Positions 36,468-45,640 of a stretch of 64,000 bases of DNA are shown piece after piece. Made by a program: the position numbers and the translations under genes. This DNA comes from Bacillus sp. X1(2014) (GTDB taxonomy: Bacteria > Bacillota > Bacilli > Bacillales_B > DSM-18226), in the NCBI RefSeq assembly GCF_007678255.1, contig NZ_VEED01000017.1, forward strand, positions 53,266 through 117,265, read 5' to 3'. The notes under the pieces are model-generated. The model saw only the letters and a program-made list of their open reading frames with translations. It did no database searches and had not been told where the DNA came from. How positions within the stretch are numbered: the first letter of the stretch is position 1; each line of letters starts with the position of its first letter.

Positions 36468-36496
36468 AGAGGAACGCAAAAAGCGTTCCTCTTCTT
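36468..36496 (+). terminator. Terminator of the MerR-controlled operon
   Basis: AGAGGAACGC (36468-36477) pairs with GCGTTCCTCT (36483-36492), followed by TCTTATTT. Confidence 0.8.
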
Positions 36497-36638
36497 ATTT
36501 ATATAGACTCTAGGCATTCGCAGAGTTAGATTGGGCAAGGAGTTCCGCAAAATCATCTGCTATCTTTCTATGTATGCTTGTCCTTTGCACTGTTTCCTAA
36601 CCTTTTTGAATATAATTGCTTTTACCTTGTTTTATACT

Positions 36639-36678
36639 AAAATGGATTTAATAAGTTTTCTATGTTCAAATCCATTTT
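36639..36678 (+). other. Leader hairpin upstream of the alpha/beta hydrolase
   Basis: AAAATGGATTT (36639-36649) and AAATCCATTTT (36668-36678) form an 11-bp stem with an 18-base loop, ending in a short T run, 33 bases before the start codon. It could be a weak attenuator or a transcript-stabilising element. Confidence 0.4.
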
Positions 36679-36711
36679 TAAATAGTGTTTGCAACAGGAG
36701 GGTTATCACAG

Positions 36712-37572
36712 ATGATTACAGAAGGGACATTTAATGGTGTCGGTGGAACAGAACTATTCTTTCAAGTAATCGAACCATTAACAGCTCCAAAAGCAGCAGT
36801 TATTTTAGTTCACGGACATGGTGACCATAGTGGAGGGTTGCAAAATCTCAGCACCAGCTTGGTTAATAATAAATATATGGTTTATGCCTTGGACTTGCGC
36901 GGTCATGGAAAAAGCGCCGGCAAAAGGGGATTCATACGGTCTTGGGATGATTTTCGAGGCGATTTACACGAATTTCGAAAGCTCGTTTCCCTTGATCAGC
37001 CTGATCTGCCTTTGTATATTGTGGGGCATAGCATTGGCGGCTTGATTACTCTTGATTATGCCTTGGATCATAGTGAAGGCATTTCAGGGATTATTGCTAT
37101 ATCGCCGGCAGTTTCTTACGAAGTGAAACCGTTTGAGCAGTTAGGCATAACCTTGATGGGGAAGGTTAAACCAGACTACAGGATCAATAAATCTCGAAAT
37201 ATCTTCTTATTGAAGAAAAATTCTGCCAAGCATGCTAAATACTATTCCGACCGCTTACGTCACAATATCGTTACACCTGGATTGGGAAGTGCATTGGTCC
37301 AAGCAATCTCACGTCTAGAAAATCAGGCACAATCGATTAAACTGCCGTTATTATTGCAATATGGACTTGACGATAAAATTACACCACCAACAAAGTTGAA
37401 TCAGTTTTATCACATGGTTTCCTCAAAGGATAAACAGTTATATGAGTACCCTTTGACCAAGCATCGTCCCTTTGATGAAGCGGGAAAAGAAAAGTTTTTA
37501 GGAGACCTGGTCGGCTGGTTAGACGGTCAGATTGATAAAAAACAAAAGGTGCGTTACCGTGAGAGCGTTTAG
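36712..37572 (+). CDS. Monoacylglycerol lipase/lysophospholipase-like alpha/beta hydrolase
   Basis: 286 residues of the Hydrolase_4 (PldB/YtpA) family. Oxyanion region VHGHGDHSGG, nucleophile S107 in GHSIGG, then an Asp in YGLDDKITPP and a His in TKHRPFDE complete the triad. No signal peptide, so it acts in the cytoplasm on lysophospholipids or monoacylglycerols. ATG 36712 is chosen because CAGGAGGG is 9 bases upstream; the ATG at 36685 precedes that site. Confidence 0.87.
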   Translation: MITEGTFNGVGGTELFFQVIEPLTAPKAAVILVHGHGDHSGGLQNLSTSLVNNKYMVYALDLRGHGKSAGKRGFIRSWDDFRGDLHEFRKLVSLDQPDLPLYIVGHSIGGLITLDYALDHSEGISGIIAISPAVSYEVKPFEQLGITLMGKVKPDYRINKSRNIFLLKKNSAKHAKYYSDRLRHNIVTPGLGSALVQAISRLENQAQSIKLPLLLQYGLDDKITPPTKLNQFYHMVSSKDKQLYEYPLTKHRPFDEAGKEKFLGDLVGWLDGQIDKKQKVRYRESV

Positions 37573-37650
37573 AGTATGGTAAGAGGAATTTTGCCTGACT
37601 AGAGAGAAAAGAGTGTTTATATTTTCAATAGAATGCGAAGATTTTCAAGA

Positions 37651-37679
37651 AAAAAGCGGGGATATCTCCGCTTTTTTTT
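37651..37679 (+). terminator. Rho-independent terminator
   Basis: AAAAAGCGG..CCGCTTTTTTTT, with an inner GATATC. Confidence 0.8.
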
Positions 37680-37706
37680 GCGCTTTGTCATCGATTTGTC
37701 CCATCG

Positions 37707-37769
37707 ATGGGCGAATTTTTCAGTTTAATGGGCGAATCTAGTGTTTCAATGAGCGAATCTAATTTTATT
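37707..37769. repeat. Three tandem 21-bp units beginning ATGGGCGAAT
   Basis: Units start at 37707, 37728 and 37749, exactly 21 bases apart: ATGGGCGAATTTTTCAG, ATGGGCGAATCTAGTG and ATGAGCGAATCTAATT. The first ten bases are conserved and the rest diverges towards T-rich sequence. Not a CRISPR array: there is no spacer outside the 21-base period. Confidence 0.7.
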
Positions 37770-37787
37770 TACGATTATATCATTTTA

Positions 37788-37818
37788 TTGTTAACCTATT
37801 TATTATAATGGTTTACAA
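37788..37818 (+). promoter_or_regulatory. BirA operator upstream of bioB
   Basis: TTGTTAACC (37788-37796) and GGTTTACAA (37810-37818) are the two half-sites of the biotin repressor BirA, here with a 13-base spacer that contains a TATAAT-like -10 sequence. Binding of biotinyl-AMP-loaded BirA would block bioB transcription. Confidence 0.85.
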
Positions 37819-37860
37819 TAAAAGAACATATAGTGTTTAAAATAAAATGGAGGGATAAAG

Positions 37861-38859
37861 ATGAATAAATGGATGGAGCTTGCGGATCGAGTGTTAGATG
37901 GGTTGGGAATAACAAATCAGGAGGCGATTTCAATATTAGAATGTCCTGATGATGACGTACTTCTATTAATGCATGCAGCTTTCAAAATTAGAAAGCGCTA
38001 TTATGGAAAAAAAGTAAAGCTGAATATGATCATGAATGCAAAATCTGGACTCTGTCCAGAAAATTGTGGCTATTGCTCCCAATCTTCTATTTCGACAGCA
38101 CCGATTAATTCTTACAGAATGGTAGATAAGGATACGATACTTGAAGGCGCAAAACGTGCACATGATTTAAATATTGGGACGTACTGTATTGTTGCCAGCG
38201 GTAGAGGTCCATCTAATAAAGATGTAGATCACGTAGTGGAAGCAGTAAAGGAAATAAAGGAAACATATGGATTGAAAGTTTGTGCCTGTCTTGGACTGTT
38301 AAAACCAGAACAAGCGAAGCAGCTGAAAGATGCCGGAGTAGATCGTTACAATCATAATATCAATACATCAGCGAGCAACCATGCAAACATCACAACTTCC
38401 CATACATACGATGATCGAGTTAATACGGTGGAAACAGTAAAAGAATACGGAATGTCTCCATGTTCAGGTGTCATTGTAGGAATGAAGGAGACAAAGCAAG
38501 ATGTAGTCGATATGGCAAACAGCTTAAAAGCTCTTGATGCGGATTCAATTCCAGTTAATTTCTTACATGCGATTGATGGTACTCCATTAGAGGGAGTAAA
38601 AGAACTAAACCCTCTTTATTGTTTAAAGGTTTTGGCGTTATTTCGTTTTATCAATTCAACGAAGGAAATTCGAATTTCAGGTGGTCGAGAAGTTAATCTC
38701 CGGTCACTTCAAGCATTGGGTTTATATGCAGCCAATTCCATCTTTGTCGGTGATTATTTAACAACTACTGGACAAGAAGAATCGGAAGATCACAAAATGT
38801 TACTTGATTTAGGATTTGAGGTAGAATCCGTAGAAGAGATGAAAGCGAGTTTAAAATAG
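37861..38859 (+). CDS. bioB: Biotin synthase
   Basis: 332 residues; radical-SAM enzyme inserting sulphur into dethiobiotin. Cluster cysteines C65, C69, C72 in CPENCGYC; further family segments YNHNINTS and GMSPCSGVIVGMKE, and the conserved Arg in RISGGRE for the auxiliary [2Fe-2S] cluster. It stands alone, without bioA/D/F/W genes nearby, and is controlled by the BirA site upstream. A strong terminator follows. Confidence 0.96.
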   Translation: MNKWMELADRVLDGLGITNQEAISILECPDDDVLLLMHAAFKIRKRYYGKKVKLNMIMNAKSGLCPENCGYCSQSSISTAPINSYRMVDKDTILEGAKRAHDLNIGTYCIVASGRGPSNKDVDHVVEAVKEIKETYGLKVCACLGLLKPEQAKQLKDAGVDRYNHNINTSASNHANITTSHTYDDRVNTVETVKEYGMSPCSGVIVGMKETKQDVVDMANSLKALDADSIPVNFLHAIDGTPLEGVKELNPLYCLKVLALFRFINSTKEIRISGGREVNLRSLQALGLYAANSIFVGDYLTTTGQEESEDHKMLLDLGFEVESVEEMKASLK

Positions 38860-38888
38860 AGGTTTATTCTAATAGCAAATCAAAGCAA

Positions 38889-38930
38889 AGAGGCACCCAG
38901 GCAGAAGTCACTGGGTGTCTCTCCTTTTTT
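38889..38930. terminator. Terminator between bioB and the RMD1-family gene
   Basis: AGAGGCACCCAG (38889-38900) pairs with CTGGGTGTCTCT (38911-38922), then CCTTTTTT. Confidence 0.85.
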
Positions 38931-39762
38931 ATAACCATCCGCCAATTTCCAAAACCGTCAGGACAATCTCAATGACAATAAGTGTTACGATGATCCATTC
39001 CACAAATAATCCCCGAATCGAATGGCTGATGGTGGAAAAACCGTCCATGATATTATATAGAATCTCTGTTTTGCTTTTCAATATTTTATAACGATCATTC
39101 AATTCAAAAAACTCCACCATTCTATCGTAAAAATCGCTGGCAGTGCTGCTTGTCCAGGTAATATCAGGCTTATCCAAAATCATGATATACGCAAGGGTAT
39201 TGTATTCATGACGGACGATTTTTGCTGTGGTCCGTGCCAGTTCCTTGTTGCCGATTCGCAGGTTGCCTTTCTCCAGTCTGTCGATCATGGTTTCAAGTTT
39301 GTCGTGGATTTTCCCAAGTTGCTCTTCTGTTTTTTCAAGCGCCACAGATTTTGCAATGACAGTAGAGATCAATTCAGGGTAAAATTCCTCATATTCAGGC
39401 ACGACTACATATTCATCCGTCAATTCAAGGTTCTCTGTTTCAGTAATATGAATGCAGTAATCGTCGCTATATCTGTCCGCATGCTTAATATCAAAATCCG
39501 GTTCGAAGGAATGGACGTAATACAATAAACTCTCGATCTCATCAACACATAAATGATTAATGAAGACAATACTGCCAAAAGAAAAGACCAGCACCATTTG
39601 CGAATCGTCTACTTTGCTATGGAGAATCGATTCTAGAATAGCGCCTCTCAGAATCAAAGGTTGTTCCCAGGTGAATTTTTTTGGTATACCGCAATGGATG
39701 GCAATTTTATTCAAGTCAATTTCATGGGTCACTGCAAATGCTTTAAAGGTAATTTCTTTCAC
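38929..39762 (-). CDS. RMD1/DUF155 family membrane-anchored protein
   Basis: 277 residues. The DUF155 core carries the family segment VLVFSFGSIVFIN around residues 55-70, acidic residues around 90-140, a long helical region, and one C-terminal transmembrane helix (EWIIVTLIVIEIVLTVLEIGGWL). Eukaryotic relatives (RMND1, Rmd1/Rmd8) act in mitochondria; the bacterial role is unknown. GTG 39762 is preferred since AAAGGTGATC sits just upstream; the ATG at 39813 lacks a ribosome binding site. It is convergent with bioB. Confidence 0.8.
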   Translation of the reverse strand: MKEITFKAFAVTHEIDLNKIAIHCGIPKKFTWEQPLILRGAILESILHSKVDDSQMVLVFSFGSIVFINHLCVDEIESLLYYVHSFEPDFDIKHADRYSDDYCIHITETENLELTDEYVVVPEYEEFYPELISTVIAKSVALEKTEEQLGKIHDKLETMIDRLEKGNLRIGNKELARTTAKIVRHEYNTLAYIMILDKPDITWTSSTASDFYDRMVEFFELNDRYKILKSKTEILYNIMDGFSTISHSIRGLFVEWIIVTLIVIEIVLTVLEIGGWL

Positions 39763-39893
39763 TTTGATCACCTTTCTAGGAAATTGTCCTTTTTTCGATT
39801 TTATTCTATTCATAGCAAAAACATGCTTCCAGAGACTAGAGAGTTTAAGGGCTAATTTGAGTAGTGAGCAATTTTTTTATAATTGTAAAATAT

Positions 39894-39924
39894 TGCATCT
39901 TATCCTCAGTAAAAGTGCATATAA
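39894..39924 (+). promoter_or_regulatory. Possible sigma-G promoter of the ger operon
   Basis: TGCATC near 39894-39899 and CATATAA at 39918-39924, with an 18-base gap, resemble the sigma-G -35/-10 elements (GHATR / CATNHTA) with mismatches. gerA-type operons are expressed from sigma-G in the forespore, so the position fits. Confidence 0.4.
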
Positions 39925-39975
39925 ACCTCCTTCATTGGAAAAATAATACACAGCGAATTAAAGGGGGGCACAAGA

Positions 39976-41559
39976 ATGGTTCGGTTCCGCAAACGAAAAA
40001 AGTTAGATGAATTGAAGAAAATCATTTCACTGTCTCCTGAAGCAGAAACTACCGAACCATTCAGTTCGAATCTCTCGGAAAACGAGCAAATTTTAAAAGA
40101 AATGTTTCAAAATTGTGCGGACTTTATCCTTCGTCCTATATATATAACTGGCAAACCTAAAATTCTTCTTATTTATTTAGATGGGTTAACTGACACAAAA
40201 ACTCTGGAGAATATGCTGTTTAAACCAATGGTATTTGAGGGGCTTCCCAATGATAACGTTGAAATTCGATCAATTGTACAAATCATGGAGAAACAACTTT
40301 TATCTGCCACTCCTGTTAAAACTGTTTCACAGATTAACGAATTGGTTAATGGGGTCTTGAAGGCAAATGTCGGAATATTATTAGATGGTGAATCACAAGC
40401 TTTACTTGTCAGTTTAACAGAATTTGAAATGCGGAATGTGGAAGAACCGGCAACAGAAATTACTATTAGAGGCCCAAGAGAAGGCTTTACAGAATCTATC
40501 CGGACAAATACTACTCTTATACGCAGAAGAATTCGCAGTTCAAAATTGAAATTGGAGCCCTACTCCATTGGTGAACTTTCTCAAACCGATGTTGTTATTG
40601 CTTATATTGAGGGTATTGCTAAAGATTCACTATTGGAAGAGGTACGTAAAAGGTTGGGCCGTATTAAAATTGACGCGATCCTAGAATCTGAGTACATAGA
40701 GGAATTTATTGAGGACATGCCATTTTCTCCATTCCCGCAAATTCAAAATACGGAAAGGCCGGATATTGTTGTGGCTAACCTACTGGAAGGAAAGGTAGCA
40801 ATCCTTGTTGATAATACTCCATTTTCCCTCATTGTCCCCATGACATTTTGGGATGGACTTCAGGCTGTTGAGGATTACTATGAACGGTTTTTATATACCA
40901 GTTTTATCCGGCTAATTCGGTATATTTTGTTTAATATGACACTCTTTTTACCATCTTTATATGTCGCGCTTACAACCTATCATCCAAAACTTTTACCCAC
41001 TAAACTTCTTGTAAGTATAGCGTCTGCTCGGGAGGGTGTTCCGTTCCCGGCCATTATTGAGGCCTTGCTTATGGAATTTGTATTTGAAGGACTAAGGGAG
41101 GCTGGGATTCGACTGCCAAGAGCTGTGGGTTCTGCTGTCAGTATTGTTGGGGCACTTGTCGTGGGTCAGGCTGCTGTACAAGCAGGCATTGTTTCTGCCC
41201 CTATGGTTATTGTCGTAGCTACAACCGGAATTGCCTCGTTCTCCATTCCACGGTACAACCTGGGAACAGCGCTGCGGCTGGTCCGGTTTGCTATGCTGCT
41301 ATTTGCTGGGATTCTTGGATTATACGGTATCACCTTAGGCTTTATTATTCTGACCATTCATCTTGTCAATCTCCGCTCTTTCGGGGTTCCGTATTTTAAT
41401 CCTGTGGCCCCACAGATTCCCCGGGATTTAAAGGGAGTATTAATCAGACCACCTCGATGGGCTTCTCAGCTTGGTCCGATTTTTACCTTTGGCAGTAATA
41501 AACCAAGGGTACCTTCTGGACAAATGCCAAATCCGAAAAAAGGGGGAAGAGACGAATGA
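39976..41559 (+). CDS. Spore germination receptor subunit A (GerA family)
   Basis: 527 residues. Hydrophilic N-terminal domain of about 290 residues, followed by about five membrane helices (from FIRLIRYILFNMTLFLPSLYVAL on) and the family segment HPKLLPTKLLVSIASAREGVPFP. Subunit A of a germinant receptor in the spore inner membrane. Overlaps the next gene by 4 bases (ATGA). The triad order A-C-B (A, lipoprotein, permease) is one of the common arrangements. Which nutrient it senses cannot be read. Confidence 0.93.
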   Translation: MVRFRKRKKLDELKKIISLSPEAETTEPFSSNLSENEQILKEMFQNCADFILRPIYITGKPKILLIYLDGLTDTKTLENMLFKPMVFEGLPNDNVEIRSIVQIMEKQLLSATPVKTVSQINELVNGVLKANVGILLDGESQALLVSLTEFEMRNVEEPATEITIRGPREGFTESIRTNTTLIRRRIRSSKLKLEPYSIGELSQTDVVIAYIEGIAKDSLLEEVRKRLGRIKIDAILESEYIEEFIEDMPFSPFPQIQNTERPDIVVANLLEGKVAILVDNTPFSLIVPMTFWDGLQAVEDYYERFLYTSFIRLIRYILFNMTLFLPSLYVALTTYHPKLLPTKLLVSIASAREGVPFPAIIEALLMEFVFEGLREAGIRLPRAVGSAVSIVGALVVGQAAVQAGIVSAPMVIVVATTGIASFSIPRYNLGTALRLVRFAMLLFAGILGLYGITLGFIILTIHLVNLRSFGVPYFNPVAPQIPRDLKGVLIRPPRWASQLGPIFTFGSNKPRVPSGQMPNPKKGGRDE

Positions 41560-42752
41560 AGAAAAAGAGCATTCTTCATTTAGTATGTTGTTTTTCCTTT
41601 ATTTTCATTTCGGGATGCTGGGACAGTAAAGAATTAAATGAACGGGCAATATGGCTGGCTTCAGGATATGATAGTGCAAAAAATAATAGAGTAGAAATAA
41701 GCGGTCAAATTGTCATTCCTTCTAATATGCAAACCCAGGGCGGTACAGGAGGAGAAAAGGGTTTTTTTACGATTTCTGCGAAGGGGAAAAATCCAAGCGA
41801 CTGTTTGGATAACATACAGTTAAAACTTCCAAGGGAGTTGTTTGCTGGTCAGCGGCGTGTCATTATTCTTGGTGAGCAATTTGCCCGACGTGGACTAAAG
41901 AAAATGATGGATGCAAATCAAAGAAGTCCCGAGGTTAGTTTGCGAACGGATATATTTGTCATTAAGGGCGCGACCGCTAAAGAAGCACTTTCTCTAACCA
42001 ATCCCTTAGAAAAGCCACCTGCTACTGCGGCTCTAAGTATTCATGAAAAATCGGGAGGAAGAGGGAACACGACTTACTTAAATTTCATGATGGCAGCTAA
42101 CAGTGACGGTCTACGCCCCACAATGCCTGTTCTTGAGTTCAGCAGTTCTCAGAATGGAAATAAAGCAGGGAAAGTGGGATCAGCTAATCCACCGCTATTA
42201 CGGGTCGCAGGTGTGGCAATATTTGATCAAAACCTAAAAATGCGGGGACTTTTGAATATGGAAGAAAACAAACATATGCTGTGGGTAATGGGAATTCTGA
42301 AAAAGTTTACGATCAGTATGGCAAAAAAGAATAGTAACGCTAGTCTCCAATTAAATCGAATTAGTAGTAAAATTAAACCGCAAATTAGTCAGCATAATCA
42401 AATTAAGATCATAGTCACTTTGAAGGGCGAGGGGTCCTTAACGGAAAGCAATTCAAACTTGGACGTTTCGTACAACCATAATCTTAAAGATCGTGAAAAG
42501 GAATTTGAAATTTATGCCCAAAAACAAGTTCAACAAACGATAAATAAGGTACAAAATGAGTACGGCTTGGATATCTTTGGATTTGGTGAAGTGATCCATC
42601 GAAAGAAACCAAAATTCTGGAAATCTTTGAAAAATGATTGGGATAAGAAATTTTCAGAGGCTAAGATTATAGTAAAAGCTGACGTTAAGATTACGGATAT
42701 TGGAATGAATGGGCCATCATTGTTGTATAAAGAAAGTGAGGTCAAAAAATGA
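41556..42752 (+). CDS. Spore germination receptor lipoprotein subunit C (GerC family)
   Basis: 398 residues. Signal peptide with lipobox FISGC and the CWDSKELNERAI sequence typical of Ger(x)C proteins; the rest has the three-domain GerAC fold. Anchored to the outer face of the spore inner membrane. It overlaps both neighbours by 4 bases, so the three subunits are translationally coupled. Confidence 0.93.
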   Translation: MKKKSILHLVCCFSFIFISGCWDSKELNERAIWLASGYDSAKNNRVEISGQIVIPSNMQTQGGTGGEKGFFTISAKGKNPSDCLDNIQLKLPRELFAGQRRVIILGEQFARRGLKKMMDANQRSPEVSLRTDIFVIKGATAKEALSLTNPLEKPPATAALSIHEKSGGRGNTTYLNFMMAANSDGLRPTMPVLEFSSSQNGNKAGKVGSANPPLLRVAGVAIFDQNLKMRGLLNMEENKHMLWVMGILKKFTISMAKKNSNASLQLNRISSKIKPQISQHNQIKIIVTLKGEGSLTESNSNLDVSYNHNLKDREKEFEIYAQKQVQQTINKVQNEYGLDIFGFGEVIHRKKPKFWKSLKNDWDKKFSEAKIIVKADVKITDIGMNGPSLLYKESEVKK

Positions 42753-43840
42753 AACTCTCAGCACTGCAAATTTTTTGGCTGATGTTCACTTTCGAAACGG
42801 GAAATATGATTCTGATTACCATTTCCCCAACTTTTCAGATTGCTAAGCAAGATACCTGGATATGCTATTGCCTGGCCGGAATTTTAGGTATTTTGATTGT
42901 ATATGTGTCATCAAAGGCCGCCCTTCTATATCCAGGCAAAACACTTGTTGAATATAGTCAGCTTATTTTTGGCAAGTGGTTTGGATTGCTTATTGTAATT
43001 GTTTATCTTATTCAATGGTATTCTGTTATCGGTGATATCTTAAGAGAATTTGCAGACTTTACCAATACCGTCCTTCTTCCCACAACACCAATGTGGATAT
43101 TAGTGTTAACCATGCTTCTGACACTAATCTATGTAACTTACAGTGGGGGTATTGAAGGGATTGGACGGTGCAGTGAAGTGTTTGGTCCCATCGTTTTCCT
43201 ATCCGTTCTCATTATGTTGTTTTTATCAGTCTCCATTTTTAATTACCGCAATTTTCTGCCAATATTTTCAGATACGGGGCTCCTGCCAATTATGAGAGGA
43301 ACCTTAACTCCGCTCTCTTTTCTTGGTGAGTCTGTCATGATGTTAATGCTCCTTTCATTTATGGACCATCCAAAAAAGGGAGTAAAAAGCGCGGTTTGGG
43401 GAATTGCTGCAGCTTCAGGGCTTGTTAGTTCAGTGGTAATTGGAATATTGCTGATATTGGGACCAGAAATTGCATCAAAGCTGCGGCACCCTGCATTTGA
43501 TACGGTCAGCTATGTTACAGTGATGGATTTTATACAGAACTTAGAAATCTTGGCTGTTCTTGTCTGGATCCTTAGTATTTTTATTAAATTATCCCTTTAC
43601 TTCTTTTTAGCCAATTATGGAACGGCACAATTGTTCCATATCAAAAATTGGAGAAAAATGCTCTGGGTTACCGTTCCCGTCTTTTTTGGAATATCGGTTA
43701 TCTTTCCCAATCCAACGTATAGCCTCATTTATTTGAATAAGTATTGGATCAATTTTGCTCTTCCAGTTAATATGGTAGGAATCCCTCTTTTACTATGGTT
43801 GGTAGGAAGTTTACGTAAAAAATTACAGGCACATTCATGA
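42749..43840 (+). CDS. Spore germination receptor permease-like subunit B (GerB family)
   Basis: 363 residues with about ten membrane helices, related to APC transporters (LSALQIFWLMFTFETGN at the N-terminus; GGIEGIGRCSEVFGPI in the middle). GerB subunits bind the germinant. Last gene of the operon; a bidirectional terminator follows. Confidence 0.93.
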   Translation: MKLSALQIFWLMFTFETGNMILITISPTFQIAKQDTWICYCLAGILGILIVYVSSKAALLYPGKTLVEYSQLIFGKWFGLLIVIVYLIQWYSVIGDILREFADFTNTVLLPTTPMWILVLTMLLTLIYVTYSGGIEGIGRCSEVFGPIVFLSVLIMLFLSVSIFNYRNFLPIFSDTGLLPIMRGTLTPLSFLGESVMMLMLLSFMDHPKKGVKSAVWGIAAASGLVSSVVIGILLILGPEIASKLRHPAFDTVSYVTVMDFIQNLEILAVLVWILSIFIKLSLYFFLANYGTAQLFHIKNWRKMLWVTVPVFFGISVIFPNPTYSLIYLNKYWINFALPVNMVGIPLLLWLVGSLRKKLQAHS

Positions 43841-43890
43841 CATGAAAATGCCCATTTTTAACTTAAACATACGAAAAAGATTTGAATAAA

Positions 43891-43920
43891 AAAATCAGGA
43901 AATCCATGATTTCCTGATTC
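43891..43920. terminator. Bidirectional terminator after the ger operon
   Basis: AATCAGGAAATC (43893-43904) pairs with GATTTCCTGATT (43908-43919), flanked by A and T runs. Confidence 0.85.
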
Positions 43921-43932
43921 TAAGGTGGTTAT

Positions 43933-45381
43933 TTAATAAATGACCACCGGCTCGTATGTGCTGAGATTATTATATACGGTTTTCATTGCGCTAGGCGGTG
44001 TATTGACGCAGCCGTGCGATCCTGCATTTAAGTAGGCATTACTTGCCCAGTTTGACCGGAAGCCGGCATCGTGGAATCCTTGTCCATCATTTGTGAAAGG
44101 TGCCCAATAATCAACTTTTACTTGATAACTCGGCTTTCCTCCGAGCTCTCTGCCCGTAAGTATGGAAGGTGTTCGTTTATAGAGGATATACCACACACCT
44201 TTTGATGTATCATTACCAGTGCTGTGTTTACCGGTCACAACATGAGTGGTGATGACTAATTTCCCCTTTTTGTAAATCCAAATACGCTGCTCGGCAATCG
44301 ACACTTCCGCATATGTATCGCCGATGCCATTGTTTGTTGTGGTATCGTAACCGTAGCCTTCACCACTCCAACCATGTCCGATTGTATTAGATACAGAAAT
44401 GGAGGTCTTTCCTTTTTCAAAAGCGGACTTAACCTGTTTGGTTTCTTTGTCCACGTCTAAAGCCCAGCCATAGCCTTGCCCTTTAACTGTTACGACTGAA
44501 CCTGAGTGGGTCTTAAATTTAAAATTTTTATCTAATGTAGATTGGGAATCATTAATTTTTGCAATTTTCTCTTTAATATTGGTTTTGTCAATCTTAACCT
44601 TTAAATCTTTTGAAATAGAAGCATTTTTAATTAATTCGCTGCCTTTTAAAGAATAAACTTTGTCCTGGACTTTATACTCAACGGTTTGTTGAAGAAGCTC
44701 TTGCAATTTTTTCTCTTCATTCTTTACAATCGTGCTGTCTTCCTTAATTGGCTGAATGTATACAGGGTTCAAATGGATTTCACTAGTATACCCATGCTTA
44801 TCGAAGTCTTTTAATAGACTGGCAACATCATACTGCTCACCATTTATACTTTTTGAGATGGTAATTGTACCTTGCTCCAAAATTGCCTTCGCATCTTTAG
44901 GCGGAGTTAAGCTCTTATTCATTGATACGAGCTTCTCTTCGACTTGTTTTTTCATTTCTTGGCTTCGATACTGATCGATGTTACTCGGCAACAATGAATA
45001 TTCTTTCGCCTTTGAAGAAGGAAAAAGTGACCACTGGCTTTTTAATAGCTTTTTAACGCCGGACAGATCTTTCTCCGTAAATTCCATCTTCGTATCTTTT
45101 CCATCTAAAATTTGTTGTTGTCCAACATAGACCTTATTTTTTAAGACAGATGATTTTAATTTATTGAGTGCTTCATCAGCCGTTAGTCCTCCGACATTTG
45201 TGCCATTAATCTCAATATGTGCATTAAAGTAATTTGCCTGATAATAGCTCATTGCCGCAAATGTGATCGCGATGATAACGATTATACCTGTTGTAATGAA
45301 CTTCCAGTTCTTATACCATTTCGTTGATTTTGCCCGCCGTTGACCTATTTCTCCTACTGATTCTTTTGACACAGTTTCCAC
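43933..45381 (-). CDS. L,D-transpeptidase (YkuD) with N-terminal membrane anchor and PG_binding_4 domains
   Basis: 482 residues. Cytoplasmic tail, one transmembrane helix (about 28-47), a region with two PG_binding_4-like (VanW-associated) segments, e.g. INGTNVGGLTADEALNKL, and a C-terminal YkuD catalytic domain (about 350-482) with the active-site motif SHGCVNTP, Cys458. Forms 3-3 cross-links in, or attaches proteins to, peptidoglycan on the outer side of the membrane. Monocistronic. Confidence 0.9.
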   Translation of the reverse strand: METVSKESVGEIGQRRAKSTKWYKNWKFITTGIIVIIAITFAAMSYYQANYFNAHIEINGTNVGGLTADEALNKLKSSVLKNKVYVGQQQILDGKDTKMEFTEKDLSGVKKLLKSQWSLFPSSKAKEYSLLPSNIDQYRSQEMKKQVEEKLVSMNKSLTPPKDAKAILEQGTITISKSINGEQYDVASLLKDFDKHGYTSEIHLNPVYIQPIKEDSTIVKNEEKKLQELLQQTVEYKVQDKVYSLKGSELIKNASISKDLKVKIDKTNIKEKIAKINDSQSTLDKNFKFKTHSGSVVTVKGQGYGWALDVDKETKQVKSAFEKGKTSISVSNTIGHGWSGEGYGYDTTTNNGIGDTYAEVSIAEQRIWIYKKGKLVITTHVVTGKHSTGNDTSKGVWYILYKRTPSILTGRELGGKPSYQVKVDYWAPFTNDGQGFHDAGFRSNWASNAYLNAGSHGCVNTPPSAMKTVYNNLSTYEPVVIY

Positions 45382-45593
45382 TAAGATTCCCCCCGCATAC
45401 CTAACAACCTGCTATTGACGTCCCTCGACCTTTAGCTCTTGGTTTTCATCCAAACGACAATATATTATATTATACTTTAATTTTAATACTATTCTACTAG
45501 ATTTTATAGTGTGAACTTTGTCACATTTTGTCTAAGGGTGAAATTTTATATGTAGTTTATATAAAGTCGGTAAATAAAACTAAAAAAAGGAAA
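45382..45593. other. Promoter region of the L,D-transpeptidase gene
   Basis: AT-rich sequence between two minus-strand genes; it must hold the transpeptidase promoter, but I see no clear regulatory repeat. Confidence 0.35.
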
Positions 45594-45624
45594 GAAGCTG
45601 ATTATGTTCAAAATAATCAGCTTC
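45584..45624 (-). terminator. Terminator of the VTC-DUF4956 operon
   Basis: GAAGCTGATTAT (45594-45605) pairs with ATAATCAGCTTC (45613-45624); the T run on the minus strand corresponds to plus-strand A at 45584-45592. Confidence 0.8.
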
Positions 45625-45640
45625 ATTCATGTATGTGGAA

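Noticed and set aside
37707..37769. CRISPR-like array
   Set aside because: Repeats are 21 bases, contiguous and only three; no separate spacers and no cas genes in the window.
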